From JACCXM01 sp046328335 (GTDB taxonomy: Bacteria > Chloroflexota > Chloroflexia > Thermomicrobiales > UBA6265), in contig JAXLWU010000027.1 of assembly GCA_046328335.1 (NCBI GenBank), forward strand, positions 8,407-72,406: a stretch of 64,000 nt of DNA, read 5' to 3'. Below the pieces are notes generated by a model. It was not told the origin of the DNA. It ran no database searches and saw nothing but the letters and a program-made list of their open reading frames with translations. Below, one piece after another: positions 9,066-16,744 of the stretch (its first letter is position 1; every line of letters starts with the position of its first letter). A program made the position numbers and the translations under genes.

Positions 9066-9701
9066 TCATCTGGGAGTTTCACCGCGAGCCCACTCTTGAA
9101 TCCGGCGCACCCATTCCGAGCGGCGCAGCCTCCGGCTCTCCAGAAGCAGCTCGGTCAGCACCGCGCTCGTCAACGGCGGCAGGGCCGCGCTCGCCTCGCG
9201 TTGGACGTAGGTGTCATCCTCCAGGGTGAGGATCACGAGCCGCTCCCCGTTCCAGCGCCAGACCTCGGGTACGCCCAGATGGGCGAAGATCGGAAGCTTG
9301 GGCAGCGCCGACCATGTCAGCTCGATCTCGATGACCAGGTCAGGCGGGGGATCGACCGTGAGATCGATCTGCGGCCGATCGCGAGGCGTGGCTTCGTGTT
9401 GCATGTAGAAGCTGGAATCCGGCTCAAACCCCCGCGCCAGATCACGCCGCTTGAACGTCATCGAGCCGACGTTGAGAACATCCATCCCGAATTCGATCGC
9501 GATCAACTCGACCAGGAGCGCCATCGACCGATTGATCTGCTCGTGCTCGGTAGAAGGACTCCCGATTTCCAGCTCCCTGCGGTCGTAGGTGAAGCGCGGC
9601 GCGCTGCTATCGAGGTGGTCGGCGAGCAGGCGCTCGTACGTGTCCCACGACACGTCGTGGAGGACGATGCGCTGTTCGCTGGGAGCGGTGACGGTAGCCA
9701 T
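9066..9701 (-). CDS. Uma2-family PD-(D/E)XK nuclease-like protein
   Basis: A Uma2 (DUF820) protein with a restriction-endonuclease-like fold; the family is greatly expanded in Cyanobacteria and Chloroflexota and its role is unknown. Core landmarks are VSWDTYERLL near the N-terminus, the SPSTEHEQI segment, ARGFEPDSSFY, and the presumed active-site strand PPPDLVIEIEL followed by SALPKL, whose Lys could complete the D-ExE-K set. ATG at 9701 is chosen (211 aa) because it avoids overlap with the upstream gene and gives the usual N-terminus. It is a tandem paralogue of the next gene and lies within the nuo cluster. Confidence 0.85.
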   Translation of the reverse strand: MATVTAPSEQRIVLHDVSWDTYERLLADHLDSSAPRFTYDRRELEIGSPSTEHEQINRSMALLVELIAIEFGMDVLNVGSMTFKRRDLARGFEPDSSFYMQHEATPRDRPQIDLTVDPPPDLVIEIELTWSALPKLPIFAHLGVPEVWRWNGERLVILTLEDDTYVQREASAALPPLTSAVLTELLLESRRLRRSEWVRRIQEWARGETPR

Positions 9702-9721
9702 CGCGTGGTCCTGGTTGTTGC

Positions 9722-10381
9722 TTACTCGCTCGCGGCGCGCTGGGCGCTTGCCCACTCGCTCACGGCCCGGAACCAGTCTGGGCTGAGCACGGTGCGGCTC
9801 AGTCCGAGAAAGCGAGTGAGAACCTCCGCCGTGAGCGCTGGCAGGGCGCGGCTGGTGGGAGATTCGCGGTAGTCGGCGCCCTCAAGATGATAGATCGTGA
9901 CCCGCTCGCCGTCGCAGCGCCAAACCTCGGGGATGCCCATGCCGGCGAAGAGCCGGAGCTTGTTCAGTGCGGAACGGCTGATCTCCATCTCGATCACCAG
10001 ATCAGGAGGCGGATCGACGAATAGATCGACTTCGTGCTTGCCACGAATGCGGGGCTCGCTCTGAATGTAGAAACTGCCGTCCGGCTCAAAGCCGCGTAGG
10101 GCATCCCGGCGACGAAATGTCGTGTGCCCGACGTTCCGCTGCGGAACCCCGAGAATGGCGGCGACGATTTCCACAATCAGCGCCACGGTCCGCGCATCTT
10201 CCTCGTGCGGCATGGAAGGGGTCACGAGCTCCATCACCCCCTGATCGTAATTGATGCGCGGGACGCGGCGCTCCTCGTCGTCGGCCAGCAGCCGCTCGTA
10301 CGTTTCCCAACTGACATGGTGCAGCACGACACAATCGTCCGCCGCGACGACGGGTGGACTCGCGACGGACGATGCGCTCAT
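9722..10381 (-). CDS. Uma2-family PD-(D/E)XK nuclease-like protein (paralogue)
   Basis: A 219-residue Uma2 protein clearly related to its downstream neighbour: both have VSW(D/E)TYERLLAD, RGFEPD.SFY and VDPPPDLVIE, which points to tandem duplication followed by divergence. Here the active-site strand is PDLVIEMEISRSALNKL. It starts 30 nt after the nuoD stop on the same strand, so it is probably read through from the nuo promoter. No DNA target or partner can be inferred. Confidence 0.86.
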   Translation of the reverse strand: MSASSVASPPVVAADDCVVLHHVSWETYERLLADDEERRVPRINYDQGVMELVTPSMPHEEDARTVALIVEIVAAILGVPQRNVGHTTFRRRDALRGFEPDGSFYIQSEPRIRGKHEVDLFVDPPPDLVIEMEISRSALNKLRLFAGMGIPEVWRCDGERVTIYHLEGADYRESPTSRALPALTAEVLTRFLGLSRTVLSPDWFRAVSEWASAQRAASE

Positions 10382-10411
10382 ATCAGATTGCTCCGCCTAA
10401 CGGGTGGACAG

Positions 10412-11731
10412 TTAGCGGTCGACCGAGCCGAGCACGATGTCGATGGTGCCGATCAGCGCCACGACATCGGCGAGCATGGCGCCGGTCGCCATGTACGGCA
10501 GGCTCTGCAAATTGACGAAGTCTGGGGAGCGGATGCGGAACCGGTACGGCAGCGGCGTGCCATCGGAGACGATGTAGTAGCCAAGTTCGCCCTTCGGGTG
10601 CTCGACCGCTTGATAGACCTCGCCAACCGGCGGACTGAACCCCTTGATGACCCAGATGAAGTGACGTTGCATGTCTTCGGCGGTGGTCATCGTCCCCTTG
10701 TGCGGGGGAATGACGTAGGCCGATTCGTAGGCCATCAGCGGCGTGTCCATGCGCTCACACTGGTCGAGCGCCTGGCTGATGATCTTGATCGTCTGGCGCA
10801 TCTCTTCCATGCGCACCAGATAGCGGTCGTAGGTATCGCCGTGCTGGCCAAGGGGCACTTCGAAATCGAGGCGGTCATAGACGCAGTACGGCTGCGCCTT
10901 GCGGATATCGTAGTTCACCCCCGAGCCGCGCAAGCAGGCGCCGGTGAGGGAGTAGTTGACCGCCACGTCCGCCGGGATGATGCCGACGCCCTTGGTGCGC
11001 GCCATCCAGATCGGGTTGGCGGAGAGGAGTTCGGCGTACTCCTTCTGGCGGGCTGGGAAGATGTTCAGGAAATCGCGGACCATGCCCGGCAGATTTTCCG
11101 GGATCGGCCGGGAGAAACCGCCGATTTCCATCATGTTCGTCGTAAGCCGGGCGCCGCAGAACGTCTCGAAGAGATCGAGGATCAGTTCCCGCTCGCGGAA
11201 ACAGTAGAGTGACATCGACAACGCGCCGATATCGAGCGCATGAGTGCCGAGCCAGACCAGGTGCGAGGCAATGCGCGCCAATTCGGACATGATCACGCGC
11301 CAGTACAGGGCGCGCTCGGGCGCGTCGACGCCGCACAGTTTCTCGATGGCGAGGACGCAGCCGAGATTGTTCATCGGGGCGGCGACGTAATCGGTGCGGT
11401 CCGTCCAGGGAATGATCTGGGCGTAGCGGTGATGCTCGCCCAGTTTTTCGGTGCCGCGGTGCAGGTACCCGATCACCGGGTCACAATCGGTGATGATCTC
11501 ACCGTCGAGTTTGAGCACCACGCGCAGCACGCCGTGGGTGCTTGGGTGCTGGGGGCCCATGTTGAGGGTCATCAGGCGCTCGCCACTGGCGAGGGCGACA
11601 TCCTCTTCAACCGTGAGCGAACCGATGGAGGCCGCCTGTGGGCTGAAGACGGTTTCCGCCTCGTACGGCTCGGCGGAGGACGATCCGGTGGTCGCCACGC
11701 GGCCGTCGGGCTTGGCGAAATCGATGCTCAT
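10412..11731 (-). CDS. nuoD: NADH-quinone oxidoreductase subunit D
   Basis: The 49-kDa subunit of the peripheral arm of complex I, related to the large subunit of NiFe hydrogenases, forming the quinone site near cluster N2. It has 439 residues, including an N-terminal extension of about 50 poorly conserved residues. The family signature LNMGPQHPSTHGVLR follows, then GYLHRGTEKL with the quinone-site region, and the C-terminal DIVLGSVDR. The ATG directly follows the TAG stop of nuoC; a GAGGAG ribosome site lies inside the end of nuoC. Confidence 0.97.
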   Translation of the reverse strand: MSIDFAKPDGRVATTGSSSAEPYEAETVFSPQAASIGSLTVEEDVALASGERLMTLNMGPQHPSTHGVLRVVLKLDGEIITDCDPVIGYLHRGTEKLGEHHRYAQIIPWTDRTDYVAAPMNNLGCVLAIEKLCGVDAPERALYWRVIMSELARIASHLVWLGTHALDIGALSMSLYCFRERELILDLFETFCGARLTTNMMEIGGFSRPIPENLPGMVRDFLNIFPARQKEYAELLSANPIWMARTKGVGIIPADVAVNYSLTGACLRGSGVNYDIRKAQPYCVYDRLDFEVPLGQHGDTYDRYLVRMEEMRQTIKIISQALDQCERMDTPLMAYESAYVIPPHKGTMTTAEDMQRHFIWVIKGFSPPVGEVYQAVEHPKGELGYYIVSDGTPLPYRFRIRSPDFVNLQSLPYMATGAMLADVVALIGTIDIVLGSVDR

Positions 11732-12466
11732 CTAGGAGACTCCTCGCCCCGTCCAGCGCGTACGAACGCGGCCGACGGTGCGTTCAGTGTTGTAGACGGG
11801 GAATTCGCGCCAGCCGCGGAGGGGGTAGTCCTTGCGCAGGGGATGGCCCTCGTCCCAGTCGTCGGGGAGAAGCATCCGGCGCAAATTGGGGTGCCCCTCG
11901 AAAATGATGCCGAACATGTCGTAGCACTCTCGCTCCAACCAGTTGGCGCCGTTCCAGATGGGAACGAGCGAGGGGACCGGTTCGCCATCGTTCAGGCCGG
12001 TCTTGAGCCGCAGCCTGGTGCGATTGGGAATCGAGTAGAGCTGCGCCACGACATCGAACCGCGGATTCTCCCGCATGCGAAGCATATCGACGGCGGTGAG
12101 GTCGGTCAGCATGTTCAGTTGAAGCCGGGAGTGATCCCTGAGGAAGAGGCAGGTGGTGCGCCACTGCTCACGGGCGACGTGGATCGTCGTTTCGTTGCGG
12201 AAGCGCACCGCGTCGAGGATCACGGCAGGAAACGCGTCGCGCAGCGCCACGAGCGCGGGGTGGACCTGAAGGTCGTCCACGAACCACCGGTCGCGCGACC
12301 AGACATCTTCGCCCAGCATCGCATCGCGCAGGCCGTCGACATCGCTGACGGGGGCGGACGCCTCACTGGCGTCCGGCGACTGGCGCGCGATGACGGCGGC
12401 TTCGGCGCTTTCCTGGGCCTCCGCTTTCGCCAGCGGCGTATCCGGCTCGGTCGGTTGCATCGTCAC
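11732..12466 (-). CDS. nuoC: NADH-quinone oxidoreductase subunit C
   Basis: The 30-kDa subunit of complex I, 244 residues. The conserved C-terminal signature ERECYDMFGIIFEGHPNLRR is present, followed by LLPDDWDEGHPLRKDYP. The first 65 residues (TEPDTPLAKAEAQES...) are a low-complexity acidic/Ala-rich extension without similarity to the usual family start. The stop is immediately followed by the nuoD ATG. The gene is not fused with nuoD, as it is in enterobacteria. Confidence 0.95.
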   Translation of the reverse strand: MTMQPTEPDTPLAKAEAQESAEAAVIARQSPDASEASAPVSDVDGLRDAMLGEDVWSRDRWFVDDLQVHPALVALRDAFPAVILDAVRFRNETTIHVAREQWRTTCLFLRDHSRLQLNMLTDLTAVDMLRMRENPRFDVVAQLYSIPNRTRLRLKTGLNDGEPVPSLVPIWNGANWLERECYDMFGIIFEGHPNLRRMLLPDDWDEGHPLRKDYPLRGWREFPVYNTERTVGRVRTRWTGRGVS

Positions 12467-12514
12467 GCGAATCGTCCCTCGCCGCGGCCGGGCAAGGAGC
12501 CGCGGATTGCCCTG

Positions 12515-13066
12515 CTAGGCGTCCAGCGCCGCCATGGCGGTCTGCCGATCGGACTGGCGCTGGGCTTCCGCCGCGGCTGTTCCCTGCCGGCGCGCCATGG
12601 TCTCGTACTTGATCACCTTGTTCTGGAGTTCGAGGATGCCGTAGTAGAGGGCTTCCGGCGTGGGCGGGCAGCCAGGCACGTAAACATCGACCGGGATCAC
12701 CTGATCGACGCCCTGGACCACGGCGTAGGTGTCGTACGGACCGCCGACGTTGGCACAGGAACCCATGGAGACGACCCACTTCGGTTCGGGCATCTGATCG
12801 TACAGAGTGCGCACCACCGGGGCCATCTTCTTGGTCACCGTGCCGGCGATGATCATCAGATCAGCCTGCCGTGGTGACGCGCGGTAGAGCATGCCAAAGC
12901 GCTCGGCGAGGTCGAAGCGGGCCATGGAGGCCGCGATCATCTCGATGGCGCAGCAGGCAAGCCCGAACTGCAACCACCAGAGGGAAGACCGCCGCGCCCA
13001 GTTGAAGAGAAAATCGAGAGAGGTGATGAAGATGTTCTTGTCGTACCGATCGTGAACTAGACCCAC
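12515..13066 (-). CDS. nuoB: NADH-quinone oxidoreductase subunit B
   Basis: Subunit carrying the N2 [4Fe-4S] cluster of complex I. From GTG at 13066 the protein has 183 residues. The four cluster ligands are visible: the adjacent pair in GLACCAIEM (Cys38-Cys39), Cys104 in SMGSCANVGG and Cys133 in YVPGCPPTPE. The GTG overlaps the last 10 nt of nuoA. A start further upstream would only read the nuoA sequence out of frame. The C-terminus (AAAEAQRQSDRQTAMAALDA) is a short variable tail. Confidence 0.95.
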   Translation of the reverse strand: MGLVHDRYDKNIFITSLDFLFNWARRSSLWWLQFGLACCAIEMIAASMARFDLAERFGMLYRASPRQADLMIIAGTVTKKMAPVVRTLYDQMPEPKWVVSMGSCANVGGPYDTYAVVQGVDQVIPVDVYVPGCPPTPEALYYGILELQNKVIKYETMARRQGTAAAEAQRQSDRQTAMAALDA

Positions 13067-13437
13067 TCCAGGGCCCCTTTCTTCCAGGCATAGATGTAAA
13101 CGATGAGGAGCAACGCGATGAACGCGAGCATCTCGACGAACCCGTACATTCCCAGCTGATCGAAGAGCACCGCCCAGGGGAAGAGGAAGATTGCCTCGAT
13201 ATCGAAGATCACGAAGAGCATGGCGACCACGTAGAAGCGGGCCGTGTAACGAGGTTGCACGGGGGTGACGTTGGGGAGACCGCTCTCGTACGGCGCGGCC
13301 TTCATCCAACTTGGTTTGGATGGAGCCATGATCCAGTTCAGGATCAGCAGCGTCATGCCCATGGCGAACGCCGCGGTCAGCATCAAGGCGATGATGACCC
13401 AGTTGCCACCTGCTGTTTCAAATCCCACGAGTGTCAC
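13057..13437 (-). CDS. nuoA: NADH-quinone oxidoreductase subunit A
   Basis: Membrane subunit A of complex I, 126 residues, three helices. Recognised by PYESGLPNVTPVQPRYTARF after helix 1 and FDIEAIFLFPWAV in helix 2, with the conserved acidic residues Asp and Glu of the FDIE motif. It is the first gene of the nuo operon; about 83 nt separate it from the end of the peptidase gene upstream, so the operon promoter must lie in or beyond that short stretch. Confidence 0.96.
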   Translation of the reverse strand: MTLVGFETAGGNWVIIALMLTAAFAMGMTLLILNWIMAPSKPSWMKAAPYESGLPNVTPVQPRYTARFYVVAMLFVIFDIEAIFLFPWAVLFDQLGMYGFVEMLAFIALLLIVYIYAWKKGALEWV

Positions 13438-13520
13438 TCCCCTCCGCCTGGGGGTGGCCCGACCATCTGGACTGTCGGGTTGGGAATTCCATCACCCCGC
13501 AATGGTAGCACGGCGGCAGG

Positions 13521-15194
13521 TCATTCCCTGACCCCGATCCCCTCAAAAACCCACGTCCTGAACGGTGCTCTGGAAAGGGAATTCATCAGGTACGAGGCGC
13601 GAACTACACGATGCGAACAGGGTCCAACGAGTCGTCCGGCTCCGTTGCCGTCCACCCCGGCTCGGGCGCTGACATTCGCGGTACTTGGGCGAATTGCCGT
13701 CGCCTCGTCCGTGGGCGTGCCGCGCAACGAGAAGCGGTCAGCGACACGATCGGTCGTCCACGGGCGGTAGAGCCAGTCATCGAAGAACTGGTCGAGATCC
13801 TGACCGGAAACCTCTTCCGCCAGGGCGATGAAATCATCGGTCGAGGCGTTCGCGTCGGCATGACGCGCCGCCCACGCCTTGAGCAGACGGAAGAAGGCTT
13901 CGTCGCCAATGGTGTGACGGAGATCGTCGAGGAGGAGCGCGCCGCCGGCATAGACCACTTCGCTGAAGAGGTTGTCGGGACCGGGATCACCGATCTTCGC
14001 GCCCGCTTCCCCTGAGCCGCGTACCGCGTTGGCGAACGAACCGATCTGCTGTTGCAACGAGGCGTTCGCCGCGTCTTCACCGTGGGCCGCACCCGCCCAG
14101 ATCGTTTCCGCGTAGCGGGCGAAGCCCTCGTTCAGCCAGATGTCCTGCCAGCGCTCCAGGGAAACGCTGTCTCCGAACCACTGATGGGCCAGTTCATGCG
14201 CCACAGTGCGCTCGCTGACGGCAGATTGATCGAATCCGACGATACCCTGTGTTTCCAATGCGGCGTCAAGGGAACTGTCAGCGAACACGGTATTGCCGAA
14301 CGACTCGAAGGGGTAGGGCCCGAAGCGGTCGCTGAAGACCTCCAGCATCTGTGGAACGAGGTCGAAGACCGCCAGGCGCGGATTCACGACCGAATCGGGG
14401 AACGCCTCGACCAGGGTGATGTCCTCCGGACCCCGCGTGGTTTCGACGTCCATCTTCGCGGCGTGAAAGAGCACCAGGTAGCTCGCGGTCGGATCGCCGT
14501 TTTCCCAGAGGAACGTCACCTTCGGCTCGCTGCCGGATTCCGCGCCACGATCGGTCTTGCTGACGAGTTGCCCGTTGGCGACCACCTGATACGGCTCGGT
14601 CACGGTGATCGCTAGCGTGTAGGTCGCCTTGTCGAGCGGGTGGCCGTTGACCGGGAACCAGACGTCGGCCCCGCCCGGTTCGCCGATGGTGAAGATCGAG
14701 TCGCTCACCGCCCACCAGCCGCGCTCGAAACGATCGTCGCCGCCGTCCGGTTTGCCGTGATAGTCAACGATCACCTGAAACGCCGCATCGTCCGCGATCG
14801 GCTGCGCGGGAGTAACGGTCAATTCACCGCCAGTCCGCGACCAGGTCGCCTGCGCGCCATCGACGGTGATCGTGTCGATGGTGGGGCCGCGGTAGTCGAG
14901 ATTGAACGCGGAGAGCGCCTGGGTGGCGACGGCATCGATCGTCACTTCGCCGGAGTTGATGGTCCCGCCGGCGACATCGAGATCGAGCGCGATGGTGTAG
15001 TGCGTCGCGTCGTACCCGCCGTTGCCAAGGAGCGGATAGTAAGGATCACCGATGCCCGGTGCACCGGGTTGGGGCGCGGTGCCCACAGGGGTGGAAATGG
15101 CGACCGGCGTTGCCGACGACCGCGCCTCTCCGACCGTGGGAAGAAGCACCGAGCAGACAAGGATGATGGCAGCGACGCGGCCCGTTCTGATCAT
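13521..15194 (-). CDS. Exported M1-family zinc metallopeptidase
   Basis: An exported aminopeptidase-like enzyme, 557 residues from ATG 15194, which gives a clear signal peptide (VAAIILVCSVLLPTVGEA). The gluzincin site is VAHELAHQWFGD (His333, Glu334, His337) with the third ligand Glu in WLNEGFARY (Glu356). The exopeptidase loop reads ALETQGIVGF in place of the eukaryotic GAMEN. An N-terminal beta-domain (residues 55-250, HYTIALDLDVAGGTINSGEV) precedes the catalytic domain. The last 55 residues past DWLYRPWTTDR are not recognisable as family sequence and could reflect a late frameshift or just a variable tail. ATG at 15236 is an alternative start. Confidence 0.88.
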   Translation of the reverse strand: MIRTGRVAAIILVCSVLLPTVGEARSSATPVAISTPVGTAPQPGAPGIGDPYYPLLGNGGYDATHYTIALDLDVAGGTINSGEVTIDAVATQALSAFNLDYRGPTIDTITVDGAQATWSRTGGELTVTPAQPIADDAAFQVIVDYHGKPDGGDDRFERGWWAVSDSIFTIGEPGGADVWFPVNGHPLDKATYTLAITVTEPYQVVANGQLVSKTDRGAESGSEPKVTFLWENGDPTASYLVLFHAAKMDVETTRGPEDITLVEAFPDSVVNPRLAVFDLVPQMLEVFSDRFGPYPFESFGNTVFADSSLDAALETQGIVGFDQSAVSERTVAHELAHQWFGDSVSLERWQDIWLNEGFARYAETIWAGAAHGEDAANASLQQQIGSFANAVRGSGEAGAKIGDPGPDNLFSEVVYAGGALLLDDLRHTIGDEAFFRLLKAWAARHADANASTDDFIALAEEVSGQDLDQFFDDWLYRPWTTDRVADRFSLRGTPTDEATAIRPSTANVSARAGVDGNGAGRLVGPCSHRVVRASYLMNSLSRAPFRTWVFEGIGVRE

Positions 15195-15283
15195 CGTTTG
15201 CCGGTGCAAGGTGCTTGGCCGTTGGCGCCGCGGCATGTCACTCGGTTGCCACTGACAGGGGGAAGTATCGTGGTCTTGCCGCG

Positions 15284-15455
15284 TGAACCCGCACCCCCAC
15301 CCTGGCTCCCTCCCATTGCTCCCTCCCAAGCCTCCCTCCGGCGGAGGGAGGAGTCCCCCGTCAAGCCGGGAGAGGGACTTTTGGCGGCAGGGTGGACCAC
15401 CCGGTGCCCCGCGAACGCCCAGTTTCGACTGTACCTCCCCTTGTCAGCCGGTTGC
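15284..15455. repeat. Dispersed GC-rich palindromic repeat, copy 1 (variant)
   Basis: Contains CCCTCCGGCGGAGGG and the tail GGCGGCAGGGTGGACCACCC, then GCGAACGCCCA and CGACTGTACCTCCCC. The same tail occurs nearly unchanged at 29700-29790, so these are two copies of one long unit. It lies upstream of the minus-strand peptidase gene, just past the 3' end of the phosphatase gene. Confidence 0.8.
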
Positions 15456-15491
15456 CAGGGAAGTGGTGGTTCTTACCTTTGCGCGGCACGA

Positions 15492-15956
15492 TCATATGAG
15501 CCAGGGTCGTTCTGCAGCCCAGGCGTCCAGGGCCGCTGTTTGTGGTGGCGATTCAATGGCGCCGGGACAGATCGCGCGGACTTCGGAGATGGCGTCCCGG
15601 GCGGTCAGACCGCCCCGGATGAGGTAGGCGGCGAGAACGGTGCCGGTGCGTCCCTGTCCCGCCAGGCAGTGCACCGCGACGGCGAGGTTGCTGGCGTGGG
15701 CGTCGTCGATGAAGGCAAGCGATGCGATCATCTGCCCCGTGGTCGGCGCCTGGAAATCGTCGACGGGCAGATGCATCCCGATCAAACCTTGGCGTTCCAG
15801 CGCGCCAACGGCGAGCGGCGTTTCGGTCAGCGTGAGCAGCGCGCTGATGCCGTGACTGCGGATTTCCCGCAGATCGCTATCCAGATCGCTGCCACGGGCG
15901 CCGGGGCGAGAGCATCCGGCAAGGACATCATCGATCACCCAATAAAACCGGTACAC
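15492..15956 (-). CDS. Dual-specificity / tyrosine phosphatase (DUSP23-like)
   Basis: A 154-residue cysteine phosphatase. The P-loop CX5R signature is VHCLAGQGRTGT, preceded by the general-acid loop LPVDDFQAPT. The start is taken at GTG 15956, with GAGGGA 5 nt upstream, giving the N-terminus VYRFYWVIDDVLAGCSRPG, which matches the compact DUSP23/VHZ-type enzymes (F.W....LAG..P). The substrate may be phosphotyrosine or a small phosphorylated molecule. It faces the dps gene head-on at their 5' ends, so the two are divergent. Confidence 0.87.
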   Translation of the reverse strand: MYRFYWVIDDVLAGCSRPGARGSDLDSDLREIRSHGISALLTLTETPLAVGALERQGLIGMHLPVDDFQAPTTGQMIASLAFIDDAHASNLAVAVHCLAGQGRTGTVLAAYLIRGGLTARDAISEVRAICPGAIESPPQTAALDAWAAERPWLI

Positions 15957-16108
15957 GGGATTCCCTCGGCATACGCCGCAAGTACGGATCGGAAACACGC
16001 CACCATACGCCTAACGTGGCGCGGGGCAGGGTACTCTATCCGGAGAGTCCGTGGTCTGGAATGTGCGGCGGATCGTCGCCGCACGATGGTTCGGAAAGGA
16101 CGCGTGCA

Positions 16109-16666
16109 ATGGCCCGAGAGCGAGAAAAAGACAAAGGAAAGGTACGAGTCATGAAGGTGGCCCAGAGCACGGCAACAGGAACTGCGCGCATGTTCGAAAC
16201 GGCGATCGATCTGCCGATCGATACGCGCACGGCGATGATCGCCCTGTTGAACCAATTCCTGGCGGACACCGCCGATCTCTATTTGCAGACGAAGCAATCT
16301 CACTGGAACGTCAAGGGGATCAATTTCTACCAGTTGCACCTGCTGTTCGATGAACTCGCCGAGCATCGCGAAGACGAGGCGGACAACATTGCCGAGCGCG
16401 CGGTTGAACTCGGTGGGTACGCCACCGGCACCGTGCGGATGGCCGCCGCTGATTCCCGCGTGCCGGAACTCCCGACCGATATCGATACCGGCGCCGACTA
16501 CGTGCGGGCGCTGGTCGAGCGCTACGGCATGCACGCCGCAAATCTGCGCGCGGGTATCGATACGGCCGACAAGGCGGGCGATGCCGATACCGCCGACCTG
16601 TTGACCGAGATTTCGCGCCAGGTCGACAAGGATCTCTGGTTCCTGCAAGCGCATCTGCAGGCGTAA
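16109..16666 (+). CDS. dps: Dps-family ferritin-like DNA-protection protein
   Basis: A miniferritin that oxidises Fe(II) with peroxide and stores iron in a dodecamer, protecting DNA. The ferroxidase motif SHWNVKGINFYQLHLLFDELAEH supplies the conserved His, Asp and Glu across the dimer interface, followed by REDEADNIAERAVELGG. It has 185 residues from ATG 16109 (GGAAAGGA upstream); ATG 16151, also with a good ribosome site, would give 171. The short Lys/Arg-rich N-terminus is the kind of tail that binds DNA in other Dps proteins. Confidence 0.94.
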   Translation: MAREREKDKGKVRVMKVAQSTATGTARMFETAIDLPIDTRTAMIALLNQFLADTADLYLQTKQSHWNVKGINFYQLHLLFDELAEHREDEADNIAERAVELGGYATGTVRMAAADSRVPELPTDIDTGADYVRALVERYGMHAANLRAGIDTADKAGDADTADLLTEISRQVDKDLWFLQAHLQA

Positions 16667-16744
16667 TGGCGCCCGGATGGCGCGCCGAGTTTCCGCTTCC
16701 TGTTGACAGCACGCGAGCCGTCCCGGCTCGCCGATGGAGGGGGC

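Noticed and set aside
8916..9872. A plus-strand frame overlapping the Uma2 genes
   Set aside because: It runs antisense through a conserved Uma2 gene, has no family resemblance and no good ribosome site.
10124..12877. Long open frames on the plus strand opposite nuoD and nuoC
   Set aside because: They mirror the codon pattern of conserved nuo genes, have Arg/His/Asp-rich unpatterned translations and no family match, so they are antisense shadows.
13521..13690. A frameshift near the 3' end of the M1 peptidase gene
   Set aside because: The last residues look unlike the family and another frame ends nearby, but variable tails are common in exported M1 enzymes, so there is not enough to call a broken gene.
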